DNA of 64,000 nt from Roseitranquillus sp963749675 (GTDB lineage Bacteria > Pseudomonadota > Alphaproteobacteria > Rhodobacterales > Rhodobacteraceae). Positions 17,220 to 26,274 of this stretch are shown here, piece by piece. The position numbers and the translations under genes are program-made. The stretch covers positions 124,001 through 188,000 of the forward strand of contig CAVVNT010000002.1 in the NCBI GenBank assembly GCA_963749675.1. The letters are read 5' to 3'. The notes under the pieces were generated by a model, which saw nothing but the letters and a program-made list of their open reading frames with translations, searched no databases and was not told where the DNA came from. The first letter of the stretch is position 1, and each line of letters begins with the position of its first letter.

Positions 17220-17530
17220 GGCTCCTGTCGGCGACCGCTCCCGAGGCGCGGCCGGCCTCGATGGACTTCGTCAGCAGCCATTCGACACCCTCTTCGCCGA
17301 TGCGCTTGCGCCAGCGGGTGAGCGAGGAGGGGTCGATCGGCGGACGGTGCCGGAAGAAGGTCTCCCCGCAGACGTGCTGGTAGTACGGGTTCTCGACCCA
17401 CCGCGCGACCACCGCCTCGTCCGACAGCTCTAAGGCGTGCTGGAGATAGAGAAGCCCCGCCACCAGCCGCGGCGATGTCGCCGGCCGGCCGGTGCCCGAC
17501 GGGAAGAACCCGGCCCCCTCCCGGTCGAAG
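17220..17530 (-). pseudogene. IS-A transposase remnant, N-terminal-central piece (IS5 family)
   Basis: Read leftward this gives FDREGAGFFPSGTGRPATSP, GLLYLQHALELSDEAVV, NPYYQHVCGETFFRH and SLTRWRKRIGEEGVEWLLTK. These are residues roughly 40-140 of the IS5-type transposase and align with the intact copy at 19498. The right edge is the 8-bp target duplication GGTCGAAG (17523-17530) of the IS66-type element. The left edge is the duplication of the IS1634-type element. Confidence 0.87.
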
Positions 17531-17590
17531 GTATCCCTCCGGCGGGAGCCGTCTGGCCGAGATTGAGACGCCGGTCGTAGACCATGCCCT

Positions 17591-17988
17591 ATGGCATGCT
17601 CTAAGGTCATTTCGGACTTTGAGGTCCTCTCTGCGGACGAGACCGGTCGGCGGCGGGATCGTTCCGACGCGGAGAAGGTCCGCATCGTTGAAGAGAGCTT
17701 CCGCGGCCATCGCCAAGGCTCGGCGACGGCGCGTCGATACGGGCTCTCGCGCTCTCTGCTGACACGGTGGCGGAAGGAATAGAGGGGCTGCCCGGCGGCG
17801 GTGCCCCGGCTTTCATGCCGCTGCAAATCGGGTCCGAACCGGCCCCCGCCAGCTCGATGGCGACCGAGACGCCCGCGGTCGAGGACAAGGTCGAGATCAT
17901 GCTCACCAATGGCCGGCGGCTGAGTGTCTCGGCCTCGATCGACACGGCGGCCCTTTCGCGCCTCCTGCGGGTTCTCGATCGACCATGA
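17591..17988 (+). pseudogene. tnpA: IS66 accessory gene tnpA, frameshifted
   Basis: The first frame reads FEVLSADETGRRRDRSDAEK then VRIVEESFRG and RYGLSRSLLTRWRKE, the helix-turn-helix of IS66 TnpA, and hits a stop at 17780-17782. The second half (GGGAPAFMPLQIG, VEIMLTNGRRLSVSASIDT, LSRLLRVLDRP) continues in another frame to 17988. It therefore has a single frame break near 17780. Its final TGA overlaps the tnpB start as ATGA. Confidence 0.85.
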
Positions 17989-18335
17989 TCGCGTTCCCGG
18001 CGGGGGTGCGCGTGTGGATCGCTGGCGGGGTGACGGACATGCGCCGCGGCATGAACACGCTGGCTCTCCAGGTTCAGCAGGGCCTCGGGCGCGATCCCCA
18101 TGCCGGGGAGATCTTCTGCTTCCGCGGGCGCCGGGGCGATCTCGTCAAACTGCTCTGGCATGACGGCGTGGGGATGTCGCTCTACACGAAGCGGCTCGAG
18201 GCCGGGAAGTTCATCTGGCCGACGAGCACCTCGGGCGCGGCGGTGCCGATCTCGGCGGCCCAGCTCGGCTACCTGCTCGAGGGCATCGATTGGCGCAATC
18301 CGCGCTGGACCCAGCGCCCTGCGAAGGCGGGATAA
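17985..18335 (+). CDS. tnpB: IS66 accessory protein TnpB
   Basis: The 116-residue protein matches the IS66 Orf2/TnpB family. Landmarks are GVRVWIAGGVTDMRRGMNTL near the start, DPHAGEIFCFRGRRGDLVKL and WHDGVGMSLYTKRLEAGKF in the middle. The length is normal and the frame intact. IS66 TnpB is needed for transposition but its biochemical activity is unclear. It is coupled to tnpA by a 4-base overlap. Confidence 0.93.
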   Translation: MIAFPAGVRVWIAGGVTDMRRGMNTLALQVQQGLGRDPHAGEIFCFRGRRGDLVKLLWHDGVGMSLYTKRLEAGKFIWPTSTSGAAVPISAAQLGYLLEGIDWRNPRWTQRPAKAG

Positions 18336-19379
18336 GTCCGCGCTCTACCCTCATTTCATTGGTCGTTCCGGAGACCCGGCGTAGACTGCGGCATGACGGA
18401 TGCCGCCTTGGAGATCGCCAGATTGCGGGCCGCCCTCGCGGCGTCCGAGGCGCGTATCGAGACCGCGGAGGCCCGGCCGGAGACCGCCGAGAGCGAGTTG
18501 GCGCAGGCTCGGGCGGTCGTTTCGACCTCGGAGGCGATGATCAAGCATCTCAGGCTCGAGATCGCCAGGCTGCGGCGGGAGCAATACGGCCACAGCTCGG
18601 AGCGCCGCGCCCGGCTGATCGACCAGATGGAGTTGCAGCTCGAGGCGCTCGAGGCCGCGGCCACCGAGGACGAGATCGCCGCCGAGAAGGCCGCGAAGAC
18701 AACCACGGTTGCTGGCTTCGAACGCCGCCGCCCGGCCCGCAAGCCCTTCCCGGATCATCTGCCGCGCGAGCGCGTGGTGATCGAGGCGCCGAGCGCGTGC
18801 TCCTGTTGCGACTCCGAGCGGATCGTGAAGATGGGCGAGGACGTGACCGAGACGCTGGAGGTCATTCCGCGGCAGTGGAAAGTCATCCAGACCGTCCGCG
18901 AGAAGTTCAGCTGCCGCCACTGCGAGAAGATCAGCCAGCTGCCGGCGCCATTCCATGCGACGCCGCGCGGATGGGCTGGCCCGAACCTCTTGGCGACCAT
19001 CCTGTTCGAGAAGTTCGGGCAACATCAGCCGCTCAACCGCCAGGCCGAGCGCCATGCCCGGGAAGGCGTGGATCCCAGTCTCTCGTCCCTGGCCGACCAG
19101 GTCGGCGCCTGCGCCGCCGCTCTCGCCCCTCTTCACGGGCTGATCCGTGAGCATGTCCTGGGGGCCGAGCGGTTGCACGGAGACGACACCACGGTGCCGC
19201 TCCTGGCGAAGGGCGGAACGAAAACCGCTCGGCTCTGGACCTATGTCCGCGACGACCGGCCTTCGCGGGGGGCGCGCCCCCGGCTGCGCTGTTCCACTTC
19301 TCGCGGGACAGGGAGATGGCCCACCCCAACCGGCATCTGGCGGGCTGGCAGGGCCTCCTCCAGGCCGATGCCTATGGAG

Positions 19380-20872
19380 TTCGCCCTGATCAACGTCCAA
19401 CGCATTGATTTTATTTGATGACGTGACGTTTTTGATATTTTCGAACCGCAGGGTTTGGTAGGTTTGGGGCGAGAACCCTGCAATTTCGGATCGACGCATG
19501 AAGCCCAAATCCCGTGCCCCTGAGCAGGACGACCTGTTGCGCCCGCGCTTGGCGGACATGATCGACCTGCGCCACGAACTGGTGAAGCTTGCCGGGCTGA
19601 TCGACTGGGAGTTCTTCGAGGAGGAATGGGCGGGGTTCTTCCCGTCGCACACGGGGCGCCCGGCGACCTCTCCACGGCTGGTGGCGGGGCTGCTCTACCT
19701 CCAGCACGCCTACCGGCTGTCGGACGAGGCGGTCGTGGCCCGGTGGGTGGAGAACCCGTACTACCAGCACCTCTGTGGCGAGACGTTCTTTCAGCACCGT
19801 CCTCCTGTCGATCCTTCGTCGCTGACGCGGTGGCGGAACCGGATCGGGGAGGAAGGTGCCGAGTGGCTCCTGACCAAGACGATCGAGGCCGGGCGCGAGG
19901 CCGGAGTGATTTCCGAGCGGAGCGCGGAGACGGTGATCGTGGACACGACGGTGATGGAGAAGGCGATCGCGCATCCAACCGATACACGGCTCTACGAGAA
20001 AGCGCGTCGGCGCCTGGTGGCGCTTGCCCAGGAGGCGGGCCTGTCGCTTCGCCAAAGCTACGCGCGGCTGGCGCCGCGTCTGGCCGGACAGGTCGGTCGC
20101 TATGCCCACGCCCGCCAGTTCAAGCGGATGCGCAAGGGGCTGCGGCGGCTGAAAGGCTACACCGGCCGGGTCCTGCGCGACATCCAGCGGCAGCTGCACG
20201 CCGTGACCGACACCGCCCTGCGGGAGCGGATCGAGGGCGAGATCGCCCTCGTTGAGCGCCTCCTGCGGCAGAAGCCGAAGGACAAGCGGAAGCTCTATGC
20301 GCTGCACGAGCCTGAGGTGGACTGCATCTCCAAGGGCAAGGCGCGCGTCCGTTACGAGTTCGGCTCCAAGGTCTCGGTGGCGACCACGCACAAGGAGGGC
20401 TTCGTCGTCGGCATGCGCGCGATGACCGGCAACCCGTACGATGGCCATACCTTGCGAGAAGCGCTCGAGCAGGTGGAGATCCTGACGGACACATCACCGA
20501 AGAGAGCCTTCGTCGACCGCGGCTATAGGGGTCATGGCGTTGAGACGACCGAGGTCTTCATCTCCGGCCAGCGCCGCGGCATGACGCCGGCGCTCCGGCA
20601 CGACCTGCGCCGCCGCAGTGCAATCGAACCGGCGGTCGGCCACATGAAGACCGACGGCCGCCTCGCCCGCTGCGCCCTCAAGGGCACGCTCGGCGACGCA
20701 CTCCACGCTGTCCTCTGCGGCTGCGGGCACAACATCCGCATGATCCTGGCCCATCTGAGGGCTCTTGTGGCCGTGATCCTCGCCGCGCTGATGGCAGCAA
20801 TCGCCAACAACATCGAACAGGCCCGGCCAAACTACGCCACGACCGGCGCCGCGGCGTGATGTTCAGTGGCGA
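19380..20872 (+). mobile_element. IS5-type insertion sequence (IS-B), apparently intact
   Basis: The element is about 1.49 kb and sits inside the IS66 transposase gene. CTATGGAG is repeated at 19372-19379 and 20873-20880, giving an 8-bp duplication. Its left end TCGCCCTGATCAACG and inverted right end TCGCCACTGAACATCACG are similar imperfect repeats. The outer end of IS-A near 21790 begins with the related TCGCCGTGAACAACG. An undamaged transposase and a clean duplication make it the youngest layer. Confidence 0.82.
19498..20859 (+). CDS. IS5-family transposase (IS-B), intact
   Basis: The 453-residue DDE transposase has an N-terminal dimer/DNA-binding part (MKPKSRAPEQDDLLRPRL, then DWEFFEEEWAGFFP). 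All three acidic positions are visible: VIVDTTVMEKA, AFVDRGYRGHG, and SAIEPAVGHMKTDGRL containing the catalytic Glu. A coiled basic region (KRMRKGLRRLKGYTGRVLRD) separates the first two. The same architecture is seen in the IS-A remnants. The frame is complete and it could be active. Confidence 0.92.
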   Translation: MKPKSRAPEQDDLLRPRLADMIDLRHELVKLAGLIDWEFFEEEWAGFFPSHTGRPATSPRLVAGLLYLQHAYRLSDEAVVARWVENPYYQHLCGETFFQHRPPVDPSSLTRWRNRIGEEGAEWLLTKTIEAGREAGVISERSAETVIVDTTVMEKAIAHPTDTRLYEKARRRLVALAQEAGLSLRQSYARLAPRLAGQVGRYAHARQFKRMRKGLRRLKGYTGRVLRDIQRQLHAVTDTALRERIEGEIALVERLLRQKPKDKRKLYALHEPEVDCISKGKARVRYEFGSKVSVATTHKEGFVVGMRAMTGNPYDGHTLREALEQVEILTDTSPKRAFVDRGYRGHGVETTEVFISGQRRGMTPALRHDLRRRSAIEPAVGHMKTDGRLARCALKGTLGDALHAVLCGCGHNIRMILAHLRALVAVILAALMAAIANNIEQARPNYATTGAAA

Positions 20873-21559
20873 CTATGGAGGCTACAACGATCTCTATCGC
20901 GGGGACCGTGATCCCGGGCCGGTCATCAGCGCGCTGTGCTGGAGCCATGCCCGCCGCAAGCTCTTCGAGCTCGCCGACCTCAAGGAGAAGGCCCGGAAGA
21001 GGAAGCCGGCCCACGACATCTCGCCCGTCGCCCTGGAGGCGGTGACGCGGATCGATGCCATCTTCGACGTCGAGCGCGGGATCAACGGTCTGGACGCCGC
21101 GCCGCGGCTCGAAGCCCGGCAGCGCCTCGTGCGGCCACTGGTCGACGAGCTTCACGACTGGATGCGCGTCGAGCGGGGCACGATGTCGAGGCACAACCCC
21201 GTCGCCAAGGCGATCGCCTACATGTTCAAGACGGACCGCTGGCCTTCGCCCGGTTCCTCGACGACGGCCGGATCTGCCTGACGAACAACGCCGCCGAACG
21301 GGCCCTGCGGGGCGTGGCCCTCGGCCGGAAGTCATGGCTCTTCGCCGGCTCGGAGCGCGGCGGCGAGCGCGCCGCCTTGATGTATTCCCTGATCGTCACC
21401 GCCAAGCTGAACGACATCGATCCCCAGGCTTGGCTGGCCGACGTTCTCGGCCGACTGCCCGACATGACCGCTTCGCAGGTGCCGGACCTGCTGCTCTGGA
21501 ACTGGCAATCCTCAGAGCATCGCCAAGCCGCCTGACGGCGGCCTACGCCGGATGCTTAC

Positions 21560-21790
21560 GGTCGAAGAACTCCCAGTCGATCAGCGCTTCGAGCTTCACC
21601 AGCTCGTGCCGCATGTCGATCAGGTCGACCAGGCGCGGGCGCAGCAGATCGTCCTGTTCGGGCTGGCGGGTCTTCGGCTTCATCGGTCCATCCGAAATCG
21701 CAGGGTTCTCGCCTGAATCCTATGAACGCCTGCAATCGGAAGCCACGAGAAACAGACGATCCTCCCGCACATGCACGTTGTTCACGGCGA
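21560..21790 (-). pseudogene. IS-A remnant, 5' end and first 42 transposase codons
   Basis: On the minus strand an ATG at 21683 starts MKPKTRQPEQDDLLRPRLVD and continues to DWEFFDR, where the IS66-type element enters. The leader before it (GCGAGAACCCTGC then TTTCGGATGG) matches the leader of IS-B. The outer end TCGCCGTGAACAACGT at about 21790 resembles the IS-B terminus. It stops only four bases from the stop codon of the response-regulator gene. Confidence 0.85.
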
Positions 21791-21794
21791 ACGC

Positions 21795-22178
21795 TTAGGT
21801 CGTTCTTCGGTCCAGTTCGCGATGGATGAGGCCGAGAGTTGCCTCGAAGTTGACCGGCTTTGTCACATAGTCGTTCGCGCCCAGCTCCAGGCATTGCGTA
21901 ACGTCTTCGCTGAAGCTCTTGGCGGAGACCATGATGATCGGCAGTTCCCGCGTCGAGCGCGTCTTGCGCACCGTTCGCACGACGTCCAGGCCGTCGACAT
22001 CAGGCATCATGATGTCGAGCAGAACGAGGTCGACGATCTCGCGTTCGATGATATCAAGCGCTTCCTGTCCGCCGCTTGCTTCCGTGATCTCGAACCCTCG
22101 CCGCGTCAGCCGACGCTTGAGAATTTCGCGGTTCACCGCGACATCATCGACAACAAGTATTCGCGCGGCATTCATCAC
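21795..22178 (-). CDS. Single-domain response regulator (receiver only)
   Basis: The 127-residue protein is a lone CheY-type receiver: acidic pair at residues 11-12 (VVDDVAV), phospho-acceptor Asp55 (LVLLDIMMPD), switch serine (MVSAKSF) and the conserved Lys in YVTKPVN. There is no output domain, so signalling must go through another protein. It follows the sensor kinase in the same direction after 98 bp and likely receives phosphate from it. An IS end lies four bases past the stop, but the C-terminus looks complete. Legionella LqsR occupies a comparable place, though LqsR is larger. Confidence 0.9.
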   Translation of the reverse strand: MMNAARILVVDDVAVNREILKRRLTRRGFEITEASGGQEALDIIEREIVDLVLLDIMMPDVDGLDVVRTVRKTRSTRELPIIMVSAKSFSEDVTQCLELGANDYVTKPVNFEATLGLIHRELDRRTT

Positions 22179-22276
22179 TGCGTTCCCAAATTCGACCCGG
22201 CACGTTTTCGATCATCCGGGTTGCGACCATACATCGAGTATCTTCTGCATTCGAACGGTACGTTGCGTCGAAATAG

Positions 22277-23752
22277 CTAAGCCGGGGTTACCGCCACCGC
22301 ATTCGCGGTCGCGGCTTCGTCGTGAAAGGTGCGCGGCGCGTGGTCGACGTCGGAAAGATAGTGCGTCGGCAGCGTGACGGTGAAGGTCGAGCCGCGGCCG
22401 ACTTCGCTGACGAACGAAATCTGGCCGCCCAAGAGCATGCAGAGCTGTCTGGACAGCGCCAAACCGATCCCCGTGCCGCCGTATTTTCCCGGGACCGTTG
22501 CATCGGCCTGCTCGTACTCTCCGAAGAGGCGATTGCGGGCTTCCTCGGCTATCCCGATGCCCGTATCCGCGACCGACATTCGTAGATAGTCATCGTGGGA
22601 GCCGCCCTCTATCAGCATCTCGAGGCGGATCAACCCGTTGGACGTGAACTTTCCGGCATTGCCCAAGAGATTGATCGCAATCTGGCGGAGTTTCTGGGCG
22701 TCCGTGAAGAGCGCCTTGTCGGCGTGTGGACAGTGAACGGTGAGGGTGTTCCCGTTCTTCTCGATCATCGGGCGCGCAGTGGCGACGATCTCGTCGCAGA
22801 GCTCGCCTATGGTGGCTTCCACCGGTTTCACCACGAAGTCTTCATCCTCGATACTGTCGCTGTCGAGGACGTTTGCGACGAGCGAAAGGAGGTGCTTTCC
22901 GGCCGAGTTGATTCCCTTGATGTCCTTCGCGCGCGCGCCGTTCGCCGTCTTGTCCTCAAGCTCCTCCATCAGAATCTCTGAGTAGCCGATGATGGCGTTG
23001 AGCGGCGTCCTGAGCTCATGGCTCATCTTGGAGAAGAAGCCGATGCGCGATTTCATGTGGGCTTCGGCGACGGCCCTCGCGCGCTCTAGCTCCTCTGATG
23101 CGGCTCGGCTGCGGCGAGCTTCCACCTCAAGTTCGTCGCGCATCGTAACGACGACGGAATAGTAGAGCGCCATCCACGTCATGTAGATCGTGGCGGACCC
23201 AAGGGACAGCCAACTGAGGATCCGCAGCTCCTCGATCGGGATGTTGTTCGCCGACGGTTCGAACAGGATGAAGGCAATGAAGACCGAGACATCTACGATG
23301 AAAAGCGAGAGCACAAGGCGAAGGTTCTTCGACAGATAGAAGAAGCCCAGCATGAGCGTGACCACCACCCACGGGAGGAACGGCGAATTGAAGCCGCCGT
23401 AGTGGTATGCCCCGTTCAGTGACGTCATCGCCAGGCACTGGAAGGAAAGCAGCGAGGCCAGCCACATGTTTCCGGTCCTGCGAAGCAGGAAAGGAAGCAG
23501 CCAGAACGCGCAGATCGACACGGCAATGATGATAAGCGGCAGACTAACCGCAGGCGTGATCAAGTAGAGGTAGATCCAGAGAGGCTGTGCGATCAGCGGC
23601 CCGAAGATGTGGGTGAACACGAATGTCCGTGCAAGCGCCCAATCGGTCCGGTTCAACCGGATTTCTTCCGGGATGAACCAGTCCATGGCCGACGAGATCA
23701 GTGTCGATCCGTCTTTCCGTCGCGGCGATCGCATCATGCCAGATGGTCCCAC
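22277..23752 (-). CDS. Six-helix membrane sensor histidine kinase, CqsS/LqsS-like
   Basis: The 491-residue protein has about six membrane helices in residues 40-200, no periplasmic domain, a short coiled linker, then HisKA with phospho-His245 (KMSHELRTPLNAIIGY) and HATPase_c (NLLGNAGKFT, DTGIGI, GTGIGLAL). The sensor carries FTHIFGP, FWLLPFLLR and YHYGGFNSPFLPW, shared in form with the second kinase at 26275. A helical membrane sensor next to an oxoamine synthase is the CqsS/LqsS pattern. GTG at 23752 lies 5 bp after the synthase stop; the ATG pair at 23737 is an alternative start. No receiver domain is fused. Confidence 0.88.
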   Translation of the reverse strand: MGPSGMMRSPRRKDGSTLISSAMDWFIPEEIRLNRTDWALARTFVFTHIFGPLIAQPLWIYLYLITPAVSLPLIIIAVSICAFWLLPFLLRRTGNMWLASLLSFQCLAMTSLNGAYHYGGFNSPFLPWVVVTLMLGFFYLSKNLRLVLSLFIVDVSVFIAFILFEPSANNIPIEELRILSWLSLGSATIYMTWMALYYSVVVTMRDELEVEARRSRAASEELERARAVAEAHMKSRIGFFSKMSHELRTPLNAIIGYSEILMEELEDKTANGARAKDIKGINSAGKHLLSLVANVLDSDSIEDEDFVVKPVEATIGELCDEIVATARPMIEKNGNTLTVHCPHADKALFTDAQKLRQIAINLLGNAGKFTSNGLIRLEMLIEGGSHDDYLRMSVADTGIGIAEEARNRLFGEYEQADATVPGKYGGTGIGLALSRQLCMLLGGQISFVSEVGRGSTFTVTLPTHYLSDVDHAPRTFHDEAATANAVAVTPA

Positions 23753-23757
23753 AATGC

Positions 23758-25101
23758 TCAGCCCGTCAATGCAAGCGGAAGATCCTCACCCCGCGTATTA
23801 GCGTCGAGCGCTGCGTCTGCCGCAACATTGGCCTGGTGCATGCACGCCGCCGCCGTCTCGATTTCCGGCAGCGTGTGGCTGGCCATCACCTGAAGCCGGA
23901 ATCGCGCCTGGTTCCGGGGCACCGCGGGGAACTCGATCAGGTTGGCGAGGAGGCCGAGCCCGGGAAGCTCACGCGCCATGAGTCTTGCCCGGCTCTCGCT
24001 GCCGGTCTTGGTCGCGACGATTGCCGAGGGATCACCGTACACTTCCAGATCACGCGCCTGCAGCTGCTCGCGCAGGTGGCTTACGTTCGTCATGAGGCGA
24101 TCTCGCCGGTCCTGTCCCTCAGGCGACTGAATGATGTCGAGGGCGCGGCCGACCACGGCAACCTGTACCGGCGAAAGGCCGTTCGAGAACGTGCAGGTTT
24201 GGCTGTAGTAGCGGAGGTATTCCTTGGCCGCCCTGCTCTTGGTCGCGACGAAACCACCGTTCGAGGCGAACGTCTTGGAGAAGGCTCCGATCACAAGGTC
24301 GACGTCGCCCAGCAGTCCCTGCTCGCCGAGCTTCCCCGTCCCGCCGGGGCCGAGGTTGCCCAGATCGTGCGCAACGTCGACGAGCATCGTCGCGTCGTAC
24401 TCCCGCGCTAGCCGCTGCATCGCCGCGAGGTCGGGGGTGTCACTATCCATCGAAAAGAGGGATTCGGTGACGAGGAGGATGCCGGAATCTGGAGCGGCCT
24501 GCCGCGCCGCAGCAAGCTTGGCGCGGCAATCGTCGATGTTCAGGTGTCGATATACCATCACGTTCGAGGTCGCGGCCTGGGCGCCCATCTGGAGGCAGGA
24601 ATGCGCCAGCAGGTCCATCACCACGTAGTCCTTGGAGCGCACCAGCGCCTTTATCACGCCGTAGCCTGCGGCCCAGCCGGTCGGAAACAGCACGGCATCG
24701 CCCATCCCGATAAAGGCAGCCAAGCGGCGCTCGAGTTGAAAAGATGATGCGGTGTTGCCGACGAGCGCCGAAGAGCCGGCCGAGTGCACGCCCATCGCGT
24801 CGATTGCAGCCTTGGCGGCCGCCACTATCTCGGGGTGAGAGGCGAGCGCCAGATAGTCCTGAGACGCGAAGTTCACGCCTTGCGTCAACACTCCGCGATC
24901 ATCCCGAACGGCACAGGAACTGTGCGGGCCGGCTTCGGTTGCGCGTGCGAAGGGCCACGTGCCGCTGTTGCGGCGAATGTCCTGCCATTCGAAGAATTCA
25001 TCGCAGCGCCCGATCAAATCCCTTCCTGAGGGAAATCCGAAATCTCGGAGGCTTCCCCGGAGCGCGGCCTCCGGCACGGAAGCATCTTTGGACGTGATCA
25101 T
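23758..25101 (-). CDS. PLP-dependent alpha-oxoamine synthase, CqsA/LqsA-like
   Basis: This 447-residue fold-type I PLP enzyme has an N-terminal extension, FASQDYLALASHPEI, SAGSSALVGNT (cofactor loop), LVDVAHDLGNLG (Asp242/His245) and the Schiff-base Lys276 in GAFSKTFASNGGF. Relatives (KBL, BioF, SPT, ALAS, CqsA) condense an amino acid with an acyl-CoA. The usual HAS motif is HSC here (LLAHSCLQMG), marking a divergent branch. Lying directly upstream of a six-helix kinase and a receiver protein suggests a signal synthase making an alpha-hydroxyketone-type or aminoketone product. No biotin, haem or threonine genes are near. Shine-Dalgarno GAGG precedes the ATG. Confidence 0.82.
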   Translation of the reverse strand: MITSKDASVPEAALRGSLRDFGFPSGRDLIGRCDEFFEWQDIRRNSGTWPFARATEAGPHSSCAVRDDRGVLTQGVNFASQDYLALASHPEIVAAAKAAIDAMGVHSAGSSALVGNTASSFQLERRLAAFIGMGDAVLFPTGWAAGYGVIKALVRSKDYVVMDLLAHSCLQMGAQAATSNVMVYRHLNIDDCRAKLAAARQAAPDSGILLVTESLFSMDSDTPDLAAMQRLAREYDATMLVDVAHDLGNLGPGGTGKLGEQGLLGDVDLVIGAFSKTFASNGGFVATKSRAAKEYLRYYSQTCTFSNGLSPVQVAVVGRALDIIQSPEGQDRRDRLMTNVSHLREQLQARDLEVYGDPSAIVATKTGSESRARLMARELPGLGLLANLIEFPAVPRNQARFRLQVMASHTLPEIETAAACMHQANVAADAALDANTRGEDLPLALTG

Positions 25102-25227
25102 TGCCTAACCTCGGTTACTTTTGAACGCATGCTTCTAGATGGCAAAGAGATTTCCAGTCCGTGAATCATTGACCAGAGGTCGCGCCGAATAGATCGGATT
25201 GAGCAAGATTTACAGCAGGACCCTGCG

Positions 25228-26058
25228 TCAAAATGAGAAGGAAACTCCGAGCATCGCCATCGTGCCGCGATTCTCGAACTCGTACTCGATACTTTCTTGC
25301 CCGAAACCCGGGGTATCGAGGTCCCTGCCGGTGACCGACACATTCGCAAGATCAAAGTGAACCAGTTCCGCGCGCAAGCTGGTGTTTTCAGCCACGCGCC
25401 GCTCGAAGCCGATGCCTAGGACGTATCCCCAGCGCAAGCCATCCTCGCTTGCGGTCGGCGCAGAGTAGGGACTTGGGAACGGCGGCGGCAGGTCCGGAAC
25501 GCCGAAGCCGTACTCATTCCGGACGTGACCGGCGGCGACGCCTGCGGAGACGTAGTACAGGTTCCTGCCGGAAGCGACCCCGCCGCGCCACCGCACTGCG
25601 GCGAGGCTGTCGATGTCGGTGCGGTAGGAGGTCTGAGTTTCGACAGTGGCGAAGGCCGGACCCACGGGAGGGAACGGCCCGTCGTTGCTGACCGAGACTT
25701 CCGCGTCGGAGTTCAGGAAGTTGATCCCGGCTTCGACGCCGTTGACGAACCTTCCGCTCTGCACGTTCGCACCAACCGCAAAGCCGAGCACGCCGGATGT
25801 CTCGTCGCCGTCGATCGAACGAGGCAGAACGCCGAGTTCAACATCGGGTGGCAGCAGTAGTCCTTCGACGTCTTCCAGGTCAGCGGCGCCGTCCGATCGG
25901 ACGGCACCGAAGGTGACCGTTGCATAAGGTCCGCTCCAGTCTGCCGTGGGTGCCGCTGCGAACGCCTGGGCCGAGGCGCCGTGCACGCCCGCGATCAGCA
26001 TCGGCAACGCGACAACAGTTGCTCGCACAAGGGCGAGCAGCTTGGAGTTCTCGTTCAA
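25228..26058 (-). CDS. Outer-membrane beta-barrel protein
   Basis: I place the start at a TTG (MNENSKLLALVRATVVALPM when initiated) preceded by GAGAGGGGG. It gives a clean signal peptide ending GASAQA; an ATG start at 26139 would bury it. The mature part has alternating strands (GPYATVTFGAV, VNGVEAGINFL, LAAVRWRGGVASGRNLYYVS, RRVAENTSLRAELVHFDL) and ends MLGVSFSF, the terminal Phe typical of barrels of the opacity/Omp25 type. It has about 276 residues. It lies between the signal-synthase operon and the divergent second kinase; whether it takes part in signalling is open. Confidence 0.75.
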   Translation of the reverse strand: MNENSKLLALVRATVVALPMLIAGVHGASAQAFAAAPTADWSGPYATVTFGAVRSDGAADLEDVEGLLLPPDVELGVLPRSIDGDETSGVLGFAVGANVQSGRFVNGVEAGINFLNSDAEVSVSNDGPFPPVGPAFATVETQTSYRTDIDSLAAVRWRGGVASGRNLYYVSAGVAAGHVRNEYGFGVPDLPPPFPSPYSAPTASEDGLRWGYVLGIGFERRVAENTSLRAELVHFDLANVSVTGRDLDTPGFGQESIEYEFENRGTMAMLGVSFSF

Positions 26059-26274
26059 CTTGACCCCCTCTCGGACAGCTCCCAAAGCGACTATCCATGT
26101 ATTTGCAGTACGTTCAACTTGTGCTCGTAGGCGCAACAATAGCCGTGAATGATAGCGAAGTGCCTAAGAACGAGTAAACTCATGCACAAATGATGTAACG
26201 ACGATGGCTCGATGTAGTCATTCGTCAACCTGGGGTCGTGTACTGGCTTACACGGCCCCGGCTCGGAGCAGGGT

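Larger units (their letters stand above)
18393..21535 (+). pseudogene. tnpC: IS66 transposase tnpC, interrupted by an IS5-type element and frameshifted
   Basis: Residues 1-290 are readable from 18393: a coiled-coil leader, the LRREQYGHSSERRARL segment, the zinc-finger region CSCCDSERIV, and LHGDDTTVPLLAKG with a catalytic Asp. The frame breaks near 19262. The gene is then cut at CTATGGAG (19372-19379) by the IS5-type element. It resumes at 20873 with YGGYNDLYRG and SHARRKLFELAD, shifts again near 21245, and ends CLTNNAAERALRGVALGRKS (Glu region) to 21535. It is non-functional. Confidence 0.88.
17531..21559 (+). mobile_element. IS66-family insertion sequence carrying an IS5-type insertion
   Basis: The left end reads GTATCCCTCCGGCGGGAGCC. 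The right end, inverted, reads GTAAGCATCCGGCGTAGGCC, with most positions matching. Flanks are GGTCGAAG at 17523-17530 and 21560-21567, the 8-bp duplication typical of IS66. Without the internal IS5-type element the length is about 2.53 kb, normal for the family. It carries the tnpA-tnpB-tnpC gene set, with tnpA and tnpC damaged. Confidence 0.88.
13564..21798. mobile_element. Nested insertion-sequence block (five IS layers)
   Basis: An IS5-type element (IS-A, minus orientation) runs from an outer end near 21790 to about 14885. It is split by an IS66-type element (17531-21559), an IS1634-type element (15325-17219) and, at its 3' edge, an IS3-type element (13567-14884). The IS66 copy contains a second IS5-type element (19380-20872). 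Rejoining the three IS-A pieces across the target duplications restores a continuous transposase reading up to motif RVRYE, apart from one premature stop. The far end of IS-A is missing. Confidence 0.85.

Noticed and set aside
23758..25101. Reading the oxoamine synthase as BioF, KBL or serine palmitoyltransferase
   Set aside because: There is no biotin, threonine or sphingolipid gene nearby. Direct linkage to a membrane sensor kinase and receiver favours a signal synthase. The alternative is kept as a test rather than a call.
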